Below, in pieces: positions 1 to 6,501 of a DNA stretch of 8,799 nucleotides; position 1 is the stretch's first letter; every line of letters begins with the position of its first letter. The DNA is from Actinomycetota bacterium (GTDB lineage Bacteria; Actinomycetota; Thermoleophilia; Gaiellales; Gaiellaceae). Made by a program: the position numbers and the translations under genes. The DNA lies in NCBI GenBank assembly GCA_003162235.1, contig PMMN01000022.1, positions 2,744 through 11,542 on the forward strand. The letters run 5' to 3'. The notes under the pieces are model-generated. The model was given only the letters and a program-made list of their open reading frames with translations. It had not been told where the DNA came from and searched no databases.

Positions 1-19
1 CGCCGGTACCCGCCAACGG

Positions 20-2275
20 CTAGCGAGCGGCCTGAAGCGTCACGATGTGCTCGAGCTCGCTCTCCTCGACGAGCACGCGCCGCGGCTTGGAGCCCTCGTA
101 GCCAGAGATGATGCCGCGCCGCTCGAGCATGTCGATCAGTCTGCCCGCCCGCGTGTAGCCGACACGCAGGCGGCGCTGAATCAGCGAGACCGAAGCCGAC
201 CGCGACTGGACGACGATCTCGATCGCCTTCTCCAGCAGCGGATCTTCATCGGGGTCGAACTCGCTGTCCGAGCCCCCGAGTGCATCCTCGGCGAAGGCCT
301 CCGGTAGCTCGAGCAGCGACTCGTCCAGCTCCTGACCTCGCTGGCTGCGGCACTGCTCGACGATCAGGGTCACCTCTTCCTCGCTCACGTAGGCGCCCTG
401 GAGACGCTGCAGGCGCGAGGTACCGAGCGGTTTGAAGAGCATGTCGCCCTGCCCGAGCAAGCTCTCGGCGCCGGAGGTATCGAGGATCACACGCGAGTCG
501 GTCTGACTGGAGCAGGCGAAGGCGATGCGCGAGGGGATGTTGGCCTTGATCATGCCGGTGATGACGTCGACCGAGGGCCGCTGCGTGGCCAGGACGAGAT
601 GGATGCCGACAGCGCGCGACTTCTGCGCCAGGCGGATGACCGCGTCTTCGACCGCCTGCGGCGAGGTCATCATCAGATCGGCCAGCTCGTCGATCACGAC
701 GAGGAGATAGGGAAGCGGGTCCTCCCCACGCTGCCTGAGGGCGCGGTTCAGCTCGGGCAGAGCGCGTGCCCGAACGATGCTCATCTTCTCGTAGCGGCGC
801 TCCATCTCGGCGAGCAGGTTGGCCAGCACCGCTGCGGCCTCCTTGGGATTGGAGACGACCGGAGTGAGCAGGTGCGGGATCGACTCGTAGAAGCCGAGCT
901 CGATGCGCTTGGGATCGATCAGGATCATCCGCACCTCGTCGGGGGTGCGGCGGAGCAGAATCGAGGTCAGGATCGTGTTGATGCAGCCCGATTTGCCCGA
1001 GCCTGTAGTGCCGGCGATGAGGATGTGCGGCATCCTCGCCAGATCGGTCCAGACGGCGTTGCCGGCGATATCCTTGCCGAGCCAGACCGAGAGCGGGCTG
1101 GCCGAGGCGGGAAGGTCGTCGAAGACATCACCGAGCGTGACCAGGTTCGGGGTCAGGTTCGGCACCTCGACGCCAACCGCCTGCTTGCCGGGGATCGGCG
1201 CCAGGATGCGGATCTCGGTGGTGGCGAGCGCGTAGGAGAGGTCGTCCTTCAGGTTGGCGACCTTCGAGACCTTGGTACCCGGCGCGAGCTGGAGCTCGTA
1301 ACGCGTTACCCGTGGGCCGGAGATCTGACCGACGATGTGGGCCTCGACGCCGAAGTGAGCAAGGGTTTGCACGAGCACCTCGGCGATCCGCTCACCGGTG
1401 TCGGCCAGCTTCTGGGAGACCGGCGGCGAGCGGTGCAGGATGCTCGCGTCGGGAAGCTCGTAGTCGCCCTTCCTCGGGGTGACGTCGAACAGAGTCGGCG
1501 CCTCCTCTGAGTTGTGCTCGGGATCGAGAAGCAAACGTGGCGGCCCGTTCGACTCGTCGCCGACCACGTCGGGAAAGGCGCGGGCACCGTCTACGAGCGC
1601 TGCATGAGGTGCCAGCTCGTCCTGTGGTAGCGGAAGCACGAGCGGCTCGGGATAGTCGGCAGGAATACGAGTTTCGCGCGCGGGGCGAGCCTGGCGGATC
1701 GCTTCGCCCGAGCTTCTGAGCCAGGCGCCGAGCGAGGCGCCGGTGAGGAGCAGGCAGCCGGCGATCAGGCTGAGCACCGCCACGATCGTGGTGCCGGTGT
1801 TGCCTAGCAGCTTGGAAACGCCTACCTCCAGCCAGCGACCGCTGAGGCCGCCGTGTGCGCGGCCGAGCGTCAGCTGCAGACCAAAGAAGAGAGTGACCAG
1901 CCCGCGCCGAAACGGGCGCAGCTCGATCAGCTCACTACGCACGAGCAAAAGCGATCCGTAGACGATCGCACCTAGCGGTAGCGCGTAACCTGTCGCCCCG
2001 ATCGCAGCGAGCACGCCGTGAGCCAGCGCAGCGCCGACGACGCCTCCGTTCCAGCCCAGATAAAGGACACTGCCGAGGAACAGCCCGGCGGCGCAGAGCC
2101 CGAGTCCAAATAGCTCTGAATGGTGATGGCTGCGGGTCTTGGCAGGCTTGCGCTTGCGTGCAGGCTGACGCGGCTTCAACTTGCGCTTGGAGCGCTTCTT
2201 GCTCACCCGAGCGAGCTTCGACGCGACCGGCAACGCTCCTGCGCCCGCGACCGCTTGTGAACGGCGATGTAACAC
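20..2275 (-). CDS. ftsK: FtsK/SpoIIIE-family DNA translocase
   Basis: Septum-anchored, ATP-driven double-stranded DNA pump that moves chromosome ends through the division septum. The 751-residue protein reads in family order. A Lys/Arg-rich cytoplasmic start (24-48) is followed by about four membrane segments (roughly 54-72, 79-112, 124-138, 161-181). A Pro/acid-rich linker runs to about 285, then the alpha/beta motor with Walker A AGTTGSGKS at 421-429 and Walker B LLVVIDE ending at D529-E530, plus LATQRPS at 562-568. A winged-helix gamma domain of the type that reads polar DNA motifs lies at about 680-735. The linker is short, as in SpoIIIE-like and actinobacterial forms. The start is uncertain: GTG at 2275 gives this length but lies only 34 nt from the divergent sigma gene. 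GTG at 2206 (residue 24, MSKKRSKRK) would leave room for a promoter. Neither has a good Shine-Dalgarno sequence. Function is secure; the N-terminus is not. Confidence 0.96.
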   Translation of the reverse strand: MLHRRSQAVAGAGALPVASKLARVSKKRSKRKLKPRQPARKRKPAKTRSHHHSELFGLGLCAAGLFLGSVLYLGWNGGVVGAALAHGVLAAIGATGYALPLGAIVYGSLLLVRSELIELRPFRRGLVTLFFGLQLTLGRAHGGLSGRWLEVGVSKLLGNTGTTIVAVLSLIAGCLLLTGASLGAWLRSSGEAIRQARPARETRIPADYPEPLVLPLPQDELAPHAALVDGARAFPDVVGDESNGPPRLLLDPEHNSEEAPTLFDVTPRKGDYELPDASILHRSPPVSQKLADTGERIAEVLVQTLAHFGVEAHIVGQISGPRVTRYELQLAPGTKVSKVANLKDDLSYALATTEIRILAPIPGKQAVGVEVPNLTPNLVTLGDVFDDLPASASPLSVWLGKDIAGNAVWTDLARMPHILIAGTTGSGKSGCINTILTSILLRRTPDEVRMILIDPKRIELGFYESIPHLLTPVVSNPKEAAAVLANLLAEMERRYEKMSIVRARALPELNRALRQRGEDPLPYLLVVIDELADLMMTSPQAVEDAVIRLAQKSRAVGIHLVLATQRPSVDVITGMIKANIPSRIAFACSSQTDSRVILDTSGAESLLGQGDMLFKPLGTSRLQRLQGAYVSEEEVTLIVEQCRSQRGQELDESLLELPEAFAEDALGGSDSEFDPDEDPLLEKAIEIVVQSRSASVSLIQRRLRVGYTRAGRLIDMLERRGIISGYEGSKPRRVLVEESELEHIVTLQAAR

Positions 2276-2280
2276 TGGCC

Positions 2281-2300
2281 CCGTGTCTGGACAGGTACGG
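2281..2300. promoter_or_regulatory. Imperfect dyad in the ftsK/sigma divergent gap (candidate operator)
   Basis: Reads CCGT-NN-CTG-NN-CAG-NN-ACGG, with 7 of 10 symmetric base pairs matching about a centre at 2290/2291. It lies in the 34-bp gap between the outermost ftsK start (2275) and the sigma start (2310), where any promoter of the sigma gene must sit. I could not identify convincing -35/-10 hexamers for either gene. Dyads of this size also arise by chance, so the operator role is only a proposal. Confidence 0.25.
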
Positions 2301-2304
2301 CATT

Positions 2305-2308
2305 AGGA
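2305..2308 (+). promoter_or_regulatory. Ribosome-binding-like AGGA that bears on the sigma-factor start
   Basis: AGGA ends 1 nt before the ATG at 2310, too close to serve it. It ends 7 nt before the in-frame TTG at 2316, a normal spacing. This favours initiation at TTG 2316 (181 aa, starting MSVRNREE) over ATG 2310 (183 aa). Confidence 0.4.
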
Positions 2309-2309
2309 A

Positions 2310-2861
2310 ATGGTATTGAGCGTAAGAAACAGAGAAGAGACCGGCCGGCAGGAGCGCTTCGAGGCTCTTTACGAGGAGCACTTCGACGCGCTGCTCGCCT
2401 ACGCATTCCGGCGAACCGAGAGGGAAACCGCCTACGACGCGGTCGGAGAAGCGTTTCTGACCGTCTGGAGACGGCTAGAGGACGTTCCTGAGGATGCGTT
2501 GCCATGGCTTTACGGCGTAATAAGGCGCACGCTCGCAAACCAACGCCGATCGATTCGGCGCCGCCGCTCTCTGGTTTCCAAGCTCACGCACAATCAGCCC
2601 GAACCGGTCTCGGCCGAGCCGAAGGTCGGGTCTTCCCCGCTGCGCGAAGCGCTCGAGCGGCTCAGCGGCCGCGAGCGCGAGGCGTTGTTGCTGACTGCCT
2701 GGGAGGGCCTCGACTGCGTCCGCGCTGCCGCGGCCCTCGGGATCTCGCCGGTCGCCTTTCGCGTCCGCCTACACCGGGCCAAGCGCAAGCTCGCCCACGA
2801 GCTTGGCCGTCCGGAAGCTCAGACACCCGCAGTGGCATCGACCGCAAAGGAGCAGCCATGA
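2310..2861 (+). CDS. ECF-type RNA polymerase sigma factor
   Basis: Small sigma-70-family factor that would direct RNA polymerase to a dedicated promoter set. The 183 residues contain region 2 at about 17-84 (FEALYEEHFDALLAYAFRR, then AFLTVWRRL and LPWLYGVIRRTLANQRR). An Arg-rich, low-conservation linker (81-108) follows. Region 4 is at about 110-163 (LSGREREALLLTAWEGL, then the helix-turn-helix AAALGISPVAFRVRLHRAKRKL). Regions 1.2 and 3 are absent and the length is typical of ECF factors. The short tail (164-183) carries no extra domain. The start may be TTG 2316, which fits the upstream AGGA better than ATG 2310. The stop overlaps the next start as ATGA, so the downstream membrane protein is probably translationally coupled and is the likely regulator. 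The gene is divergent from ftsK. I cannot assign a specific ECF group. Confidence 0.9.
   Translation: MVLSVRNREETGRQERFEALYEEHFDALLAYAFRRTERETAYDAVGEAFLTVWRRLEDVPEDALPWLYGVIRRTLANQRRSIRRRRSLVSKLTHNQPEPVSAEPKVGSSPLREALERLSGREREALLLTAWEGLDCVRAAAALGISPVAFRVRLHRAKRKLAHELGRPEAQTPAVASTAKEQP
2846..2852 (+). promoter_or_regulatory. Strong ribosome-binding site for the membrane partner gene
   Basis: AAAGGAG ends 5 nt before the ATG at 2858, inside the last codons of the sigma gene. It fixes the start of the downstream gene. The open frame extends upstream to 2504, but that part only shadows the sigma gene. Confidence 0.8.
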
Positions 2862-3799
2862 GCGTCGAGATGCTCAGAGACGCCAACCCCGTCCCGCCCG
2901 AGCAAACCGCGGGGAGCGTGCACGAGGAGCGCGCGCAGCGCCTGCTCGCCTCGATCCTCATGGAGAAACCCTCTCGTTCTCTCTCCGAGCGCTTGCGAGC
3001 TCTTTCCCGGCCTCGATTGGTCAGGACCGTCGTCGTTGCCGCGACTCTGGCGCTGGTAGCGTTGGCCTTCTCGGTGACGCTCCCACTCGGTGGCGGAAGC
3101 CATGGTGGCGGCAAGATTCAGCTGGGCATACTCGGACGAGCGGCGGCCGCGATCCCGGACAAGGGTCCGGTAGTACACGTGGTCTGGCAACAACCAGACT
3201 TCGCGTCCAACAGTCCGGCCATGACGCTCAGGTACGAGGAGTGGCTCGACCGCGGCAACGGAACCGACCACCTGATCATCAGCAAGGGGCGAAAGGCGCT
3301 CGATTCCTGGAGGATCTCGGGGAAGCACTATCTCGCGTCGAACACGCTCCTGAACGAAACCACCGAGCCGTATTTCTTCGGGTCGATCGCCGGAGCACCC
3401 TTCGCCAGTTTGATCGAGGATTACCGAACGGCGCTTAGCGACGGAAAGATCGTTCTCGTCGGCCCCGGAAGAGTCCTCGGCAAGCCGGTTCTCTGGGTGA
3501 GGCTTCGCTGCCCGAAGGGCGACCTCACGCCCGGGCAATTGTTTATCACCTGTGCGGAACGGCTCGCGCTCGACAAGCACACCTACCTACCCGTCGTCTC
3601 GGAGCTGCACACGTTCAAACAGGTCCAGATCTGGAACGGCGACCATACGACCTGGAGTTGGGCACCGACCTATCAGCAAAGCGACGCGCTCCAGACGGCG
3701 GGCTCGGGCGTGCCGATGCGCTACCGAATACTCACGGTCGAGCTGATCCCGCGCGACAAGGCGAACATCAACCCGCCCGAGCGCCTCTTCAAGCACTAG
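2858..3799 (+). CDS. Single-pass membrane protein, probable anti-sigma/sensor partner of the ECF factor
   Basis: No family recognised with certainty; I infer an anti-sigma or signal-sensing role from position. The 313-residue protein has a short, charged cytoplasmic part (1-55) with a possible amphipathic helix (VHEERAQRLLASILMEK, 21-37). One membrane helix follows (about 56-76, LVRTVVVAATLALVALAFSV), then a Gly/Ser/His linker (78-85). The outer domain of about 230 residues is rich in alternating, beta-strand-like segments and Trp (W110, W129, W151, W213, W259, W266, W268). Its two cysteines, C218 and C232, could form a disulfide outside the membrane. The HxxxCxxC motif of zinc anti-sigma factors is absent. 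The ectodomain could have a LolA/RseB-like curved sheet, but this is a guess. The start follows AAAGGAG and the ATGA overlap with the sigma gene. It could instead be a membrane sensor that does not bind sigma. Confidence 0.75.
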   Translation: MSVEMLRDANPVPPEQTAGSVHEERAQRLLASILMEKPSRSLSERLRALSRPRLVRTVVVAATLALVALAFSVTLPLGGGSHGGGKIQLGILGRAAAAIPDKGPVVHVVWQQPDFASNSPAMTLRYEEWLDRGNGTDHLIISKGRKALDSWRISGKHYLASNTLLNETTEPYFFGSIAGAPFASLIEDYRTALSDGKIVLVGPGRVLGKPVLWVRLRCPKGDLTPGQLFITCAERLALDKHTYLPVVSELHTFKQVQIWNGDHTTWSWAPTYQQSDALQTAGSGVPMRYRILTVELIPRDKANINPPERLFKH

Positions 3800-3821
3800 C
3801 GCCGGCACACGCCAGCGCGAG
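3796..3821. terminator. Hairpin between convergent genes, candidate bidirectional terminator
   Basis: Arms CTaGCGCcGGC and GCCaGCGCgAG enclose the loop ACAC (3807-3810), giving nine pairs with two internal mismatches. The left arm covers the TAG stop (3797-3799) of the membrane-protein gene, and the right arm ends 8 nt short of the rnj stop. There is no U-tract on either strand, so it is not a textbook intrinsic terminator. GC-rich actinobacteria often use hairpins without U-runs. Confidence 0.5.
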
Positions 3822-3828
3822 CTAGACC

Positions 3829-5490
3829 TCAGACTTCGAGTACGACCGGCAGGATCATCGGTCGGCGGCGGGTGCGGTCGTAGACGAGCTGGCCGATGCC
3901 GTCGTGCAGGTGCTCCTGGAGCAGCTTGATCTCGGTGATGTCGTCGGCCAGTAGGCTCTCGAGAATCTCGACGGCCTCCTCTTTCACCTCTTCCAGGAGT
4001 GCGTCTTGCTCGCCGAAGCCGCGGGCGACGAGCTCTGGAGTGGCGACTATGTTCCCATCGCTCGAAGCGAGTGTCGTGACGACGATCAGAACGCCGTCTT
4101 CGGCGAGGTGGCGACGGTCGCGCAGAGCAACGTCGGCGACGTCTCCGACTCCGAGGCCGTCCACCAGCGTGGCGCCGGTCTCGACCTGGTCGATGATGGA
4201 GACGCCATTCGGCGTCAGCTCAACCACTGTGCCGTTCTCGGCGATCAGAATCGCATCCTCGGGGACGCCCCCCTCCTCTGCCAGCCGGGCATGAGCCGCG
4301 AGCATCCGGAACTCGCCGTGCACGGGCATCACCGCCTTCGGCCTGAGCAACGCGATCATCGTGCGCAGCTCTTCGGCGCAGCCGTGACCCGAGGCGTGCA
4401 CGGCGGCGACTTCCTCGTGTAATACCTCGGCGCCGGCCTTGGCCAGACCGTTGATAGCGTCGTGCACGCGCAGCTCGTTGCCCGGGATCGGCTTGGCCGA
4501 GATGATGACCGTGTCGCCTCGCTCGATGTGCACGGTCTTGTGATCGTGGAAGGCGATCCTGGTCAGCGCGGAGAGCGGCTCGCCCTGACTGCCGGTGCAG
4601 AGGATCAGTTGCTCGTAGGGAGGCAGCTCGTTCAGCTCATCGGGCTTGAGCAGAACGTCGTCGGGAATGTCCAGGTAGCCGAGATTGCGCGCGATATTGA
4701 CGTTCTTGCGCATCGAGCGGCCGATTACGGCGACCGAGCGCCCGGTCTCGATCGCGACGTCGACGGCCTGCTGGACGCGATGGATGTTGGAGGCGAAACA
4801 GGCCACCAGCACACGCCCGTCGCGCAGCGGCACGATCTGCCGGAAGGCCTCTCCCACCTTGCGCTCGGAGGGAGTCGTGCCGGGCCGCTCGGCGTTGGTG
4901 GAGTCTCCGAGCATCAGGTCTACGCCGAGATTGCCGAGCTCGGCCAGGCGGCCGACGTCGGTGCGCATCCCGTCCACGGGTGTGTGGTCCATCTTGTAGT
5001 CGCCCGTTACGACGATGCGCCCCGCCGCGCTTTCGATCACGACCGAGATCGCATCCGGGATCGAGTGCGCCACGCGCACGAACTCGACCCTGAAGGGCCC
5101 GATCTCCACCGGCCCTTTCCCGGGTACCGCCTCGCGGAGTTTGGTCGCGCGGGCGAGGCCGTGCTCGTCCAGCTTCGATTTGATCAGACCGAGCGTGAGC
5201 CTGGTCGCCCAGACCTCCTCGACCTCGAGCTCGCGCAGCACATAGGGAAGCGCGCCGACGTGATCCTCGTGCCCGTGCGTGAGGATGATCGCCCGTACCG
5301 GCTTTCCGCGCGAGTGCAGGTAGCTGAAGTCGGGCAGAATAAGATCGACGCCAAGGTGCTCGTCGCGCGGGAAAGCCATACCGGCATCGACCACGATCGC
5401 CTCACCTTTGTGCTCGAAGACGGTCATGTTCTTGCCGACCTCGCCGAGACCGCCGAGCGGGATGATGCGACAGCTCTTTGTTGTTGCCAT
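3829..5490 (-). CDS. rnj: Ribonuclease J
   Basis: Metallo-beta-lactamase/beta-CASP nuclease with 5'-3' exonuclease and endonuclease activity in mRNA decay and rRNA maturation, acting in the cytoplasm. The 553 residues match the family length. The N-terminus IIPLGGLGEVGKNMT (9-23) is diagnostic. The metal-binding set is complete: THGHEDH at 71-77, H142 in AHSIPD, D164 in VTGDYK, and H391 in PVHGEF. The beta-CASP region holds DSTNAERPG (206-214) and LCTGSQGEP (307-315), with HASGHG at 365-370. The C-terminal domain (about 450-553) is complete. The start at 5490 has no Shine-Dalgarno sequence. A TANNNT hexamer 7 nt upstream suggests a leaderless transcript. It lies downstream of dapA, as in mycobacteria and streptomycetes, and converges on the sigma-factor unit. 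Confidence 0.97.
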   Translation of the reverse strand: MATTKSCRIIPLGGLGEVGKNMTVFEHKGEAIVVDAGMAFPRDEHLGVDLILPDFSYLHSRGKPVRAIILTHGHEDHVGALPYVLRELEVEEVWATRLTLGLIKSKLDEHGLARATKLREAVPGKGPVEIGPFRVEFVRVAHSIPDAISVVIESAAGRIVVTGDYKMDHTPVDGMRTDVGRLAELGNLGVDLMLGDSTNAERPGTTPSERKVGEAFRQIVPLRDGRVLVACFASNIHRVQQAVDVAIETGRSVAVIGRSMRKNVNIARNLGYLDIPDDVLLKPDELNELPPYEQLILCTGSQGEPLSALTRIAFHDHKTVHIERGDTVIISAKPIPGNELRVHDAINGLAKAGAEVLHEEVAAVHASGHGCAEELRTMIALLRPKAVMPVHGEFRMLAAHARLAEEGGVPEDAILIAENGTVVELTPNGVSIIDQVETGATLVDGLGVGDVADVALRDRRHLAEDGVLIVVTTLASSDGNIVATPELVARGFGEQDALLEEVKEEAVEILESLLADDITEIKLLQEHLHDGIGQLVYDRTRRRPMILPVVLEV

Positions 5491-5497
5491 CTATTCG

Positions 5498-5503
5498 AGT
5501 TTA
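5498..5503 (-). promoter_or_regulatory. Candidate -10 element for leaderless rnj
   Basis: The minus strand reads TAAACT, 7 nt, then the ATG of rnj. This fits the actinobacterial -10 pattern TANNNT and would place transcription start at or next to the A of the ATG. No GGAGG-like sequence precedes the gene and no clear -35 hexamer is visible. Confidence 0.4.
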
Positions 5504-5562
5504 GCCGTCGCGCGGCAACAGCCAGTCGCCCGTTTGAGCCGGTTGCAGTCTCAACACCAGCG

Positions 5563-6471
5563 TCAAGCGCGCACTGCCGGCTCGAGTACGTCGACTCGCT
5601 CGAGCAGCTTTCGGATCTGTTCGGTCTCTTCGGGCGTTGCGTCCACCAGCGGCAGGCGTAGACCACCGACTTCGAACCCGGCCAGGTTGAGCGCAGCCTT
5701 GGTAGAGATCGGGTTGATACAGACCCCGAGCGCGTCGATCAGTGGGCGAAGCTCGTCGTTGATCGCGCGGGCTCCGGTGAGGTTGCCGCTGTGGAAGCGA
5801 TGCACCATCTCCTGCACCCTTGGCCCGGCCAGGTGCGTGTAGACGCAGATCCCACCTACACCGCCCAGCTCGAGGAAGGGCAGAACGAGGTCGTCGTTGC
5901 CGGAGTAGAGCACGAGATCGGTCTCCTCGACGATCCGGCGCGCTTGCTCGAGATCGGGGTTCGCCTGCTTGACCGCGACCACGTTCGGTATCTCGGCGAG
6001 CTCCATCAGGGTCTCGGGCTCCACGTTCACGATCACGCGGCTGGGAATGTTGTAGACGATGATCGGCTTGTCGGTGACGGCGGCGACCGCCTTGTAATGC
6101 TCGACGATGCCCCGCGGCGGCGGCTTCGAGTAGTAGGGGACGACGACTAGGAAGCCGTCGACGAACTCCGCCGCGTGTTGGGTCAGGTGCGCCGAGTGGC
6201 GCGTGTCGTAGGTACCGGTACCGGCGATCACCGTTGCCCGCTCGCCGACTTCCTCGACCGCCGCGTAGTAGAGCATCAGCTTCTCGCGATCGGAGAGGGT
6301 CGAGCCCTCGCCGGTGGAGCCCGAGACGACCAGACCCTCGGAACCGTGCTCGACGAGATAGCGCGCCAGCGCCTTGAAGCGCTTGAAATCGACCGAGCCG
6401 TCCTGCTTGAAGGGAGTCACGATCGCGGTCAGGATCGTGCCGAAGTCGCTCTGCTTTCCGTTGGCGGACAT
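5563..6471 (-). CDS. dapA: 4-hydroxy-tetrahydrodipicolinate synthase
   Basis: Condenses pyruvate with aspartate 4-semialdehyde, the first committed step to diaminopimelate and lysine. The 302 residues form one TIM-barrel protein of normal length. Seen are FGTILTAIVTPF (10-21), the substrate loop GSTGEGSTL (51-59, GTTGES in most relatives), PYYSKPPP (112-119, with catalytic-relay Y114), VYNIPSR (139-145), and the Schiff-base lysine K168 in VVAVKQAN. NPISTKAAL (253-261) corresponds to the usual NPIPVKxAL. The loop after R145 reads VIV rather than TG, and Q169/N171 replace the more usual E and S/T, so it is a somewhat divergent branch. N-acetylneuraminate lyase or other family members cannot be fully excluded, but the neighbouring dapB and rnj favour DapA. 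The start at 6471 has no Shine-Dalgarno but has a TANNNT box 6 nt upstream. It sits 30 bp after ilvD. Confidence 0.93.
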   Translation of the reverse strand: MSANGKQSDFGTILTAIVTPFKQDGSVDFKRFKALARYLVEHGSEGLVVSGSTGEGSTLSDREKLMLYYAAVEEVGERATVIAGTGTYDTRHSAHLTQHAAEFVDGFLVVVPYYSKPPPRGIVEHYKAVAAVTDKPIIVYNIPSRVIVNVEPETLMELAEIPNVVAVKQANPDLEQARRIVEETDLVLYSGNDDLVLPFLELGGVGGICVYTHLAGPRVQEMVHRFHSGNLTGARAINDELRPLIDALGVCINPISTKAALNLAGFEVGGLRLPLVDATPEETEQIRKLLERVDVLEPAVRA

Positions 6472-6477
6472 GGTGCG

Positions 6478-6483
6478 ATTCTA
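6478..6483 (-). promoter_or_regulatory. Candidate -10 element for leaderless dapA
   Basis: The minus strand reads TAGAAT, then CGCACC, then the dapA ATG. The hexamer fits TANNNT and its distance would start the transcript at the initiation codon. No Shine-Dalgarno sequence is present in the 30-bp gap after ilvD, and no good -35 box is visible. Confidence 0.4.
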
Positions 6484-6501
6484 GATGAAGGTTTCGCTGA
6501 C

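Noticed and set aside
1..19. GGTACC-centred inverted repeat after ftsK at the window edge
   Set aside because: Only 19 nt are visible and the symmetry is short, so a terminator cannot be judged.
599..1510. 303-residue plus-strand open frame opposite ftsK
   Set aside because: It lies wholly antisense to the conserved FtsK motor. Its translation is rich in Arg, Asp, Gly and His without domains, as expected of a GC-rich shadow frame.
2504..2857. N-terminal extension of the membrane protein to ATG 2504
   Set aside because: It overlaps the sigma factor out of frame and lacks a ribosome site. AAAGGAG before 2858 and the ATGA overlap fix the start.
4462..5661. 399-residue plus-strand open frame opposite rnj and the end of dapA
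   Set aside because: It spans two genes and their gap, has low-complexity composition and no motif, and covers conserved RNase J catalytic sequence on the other strand.
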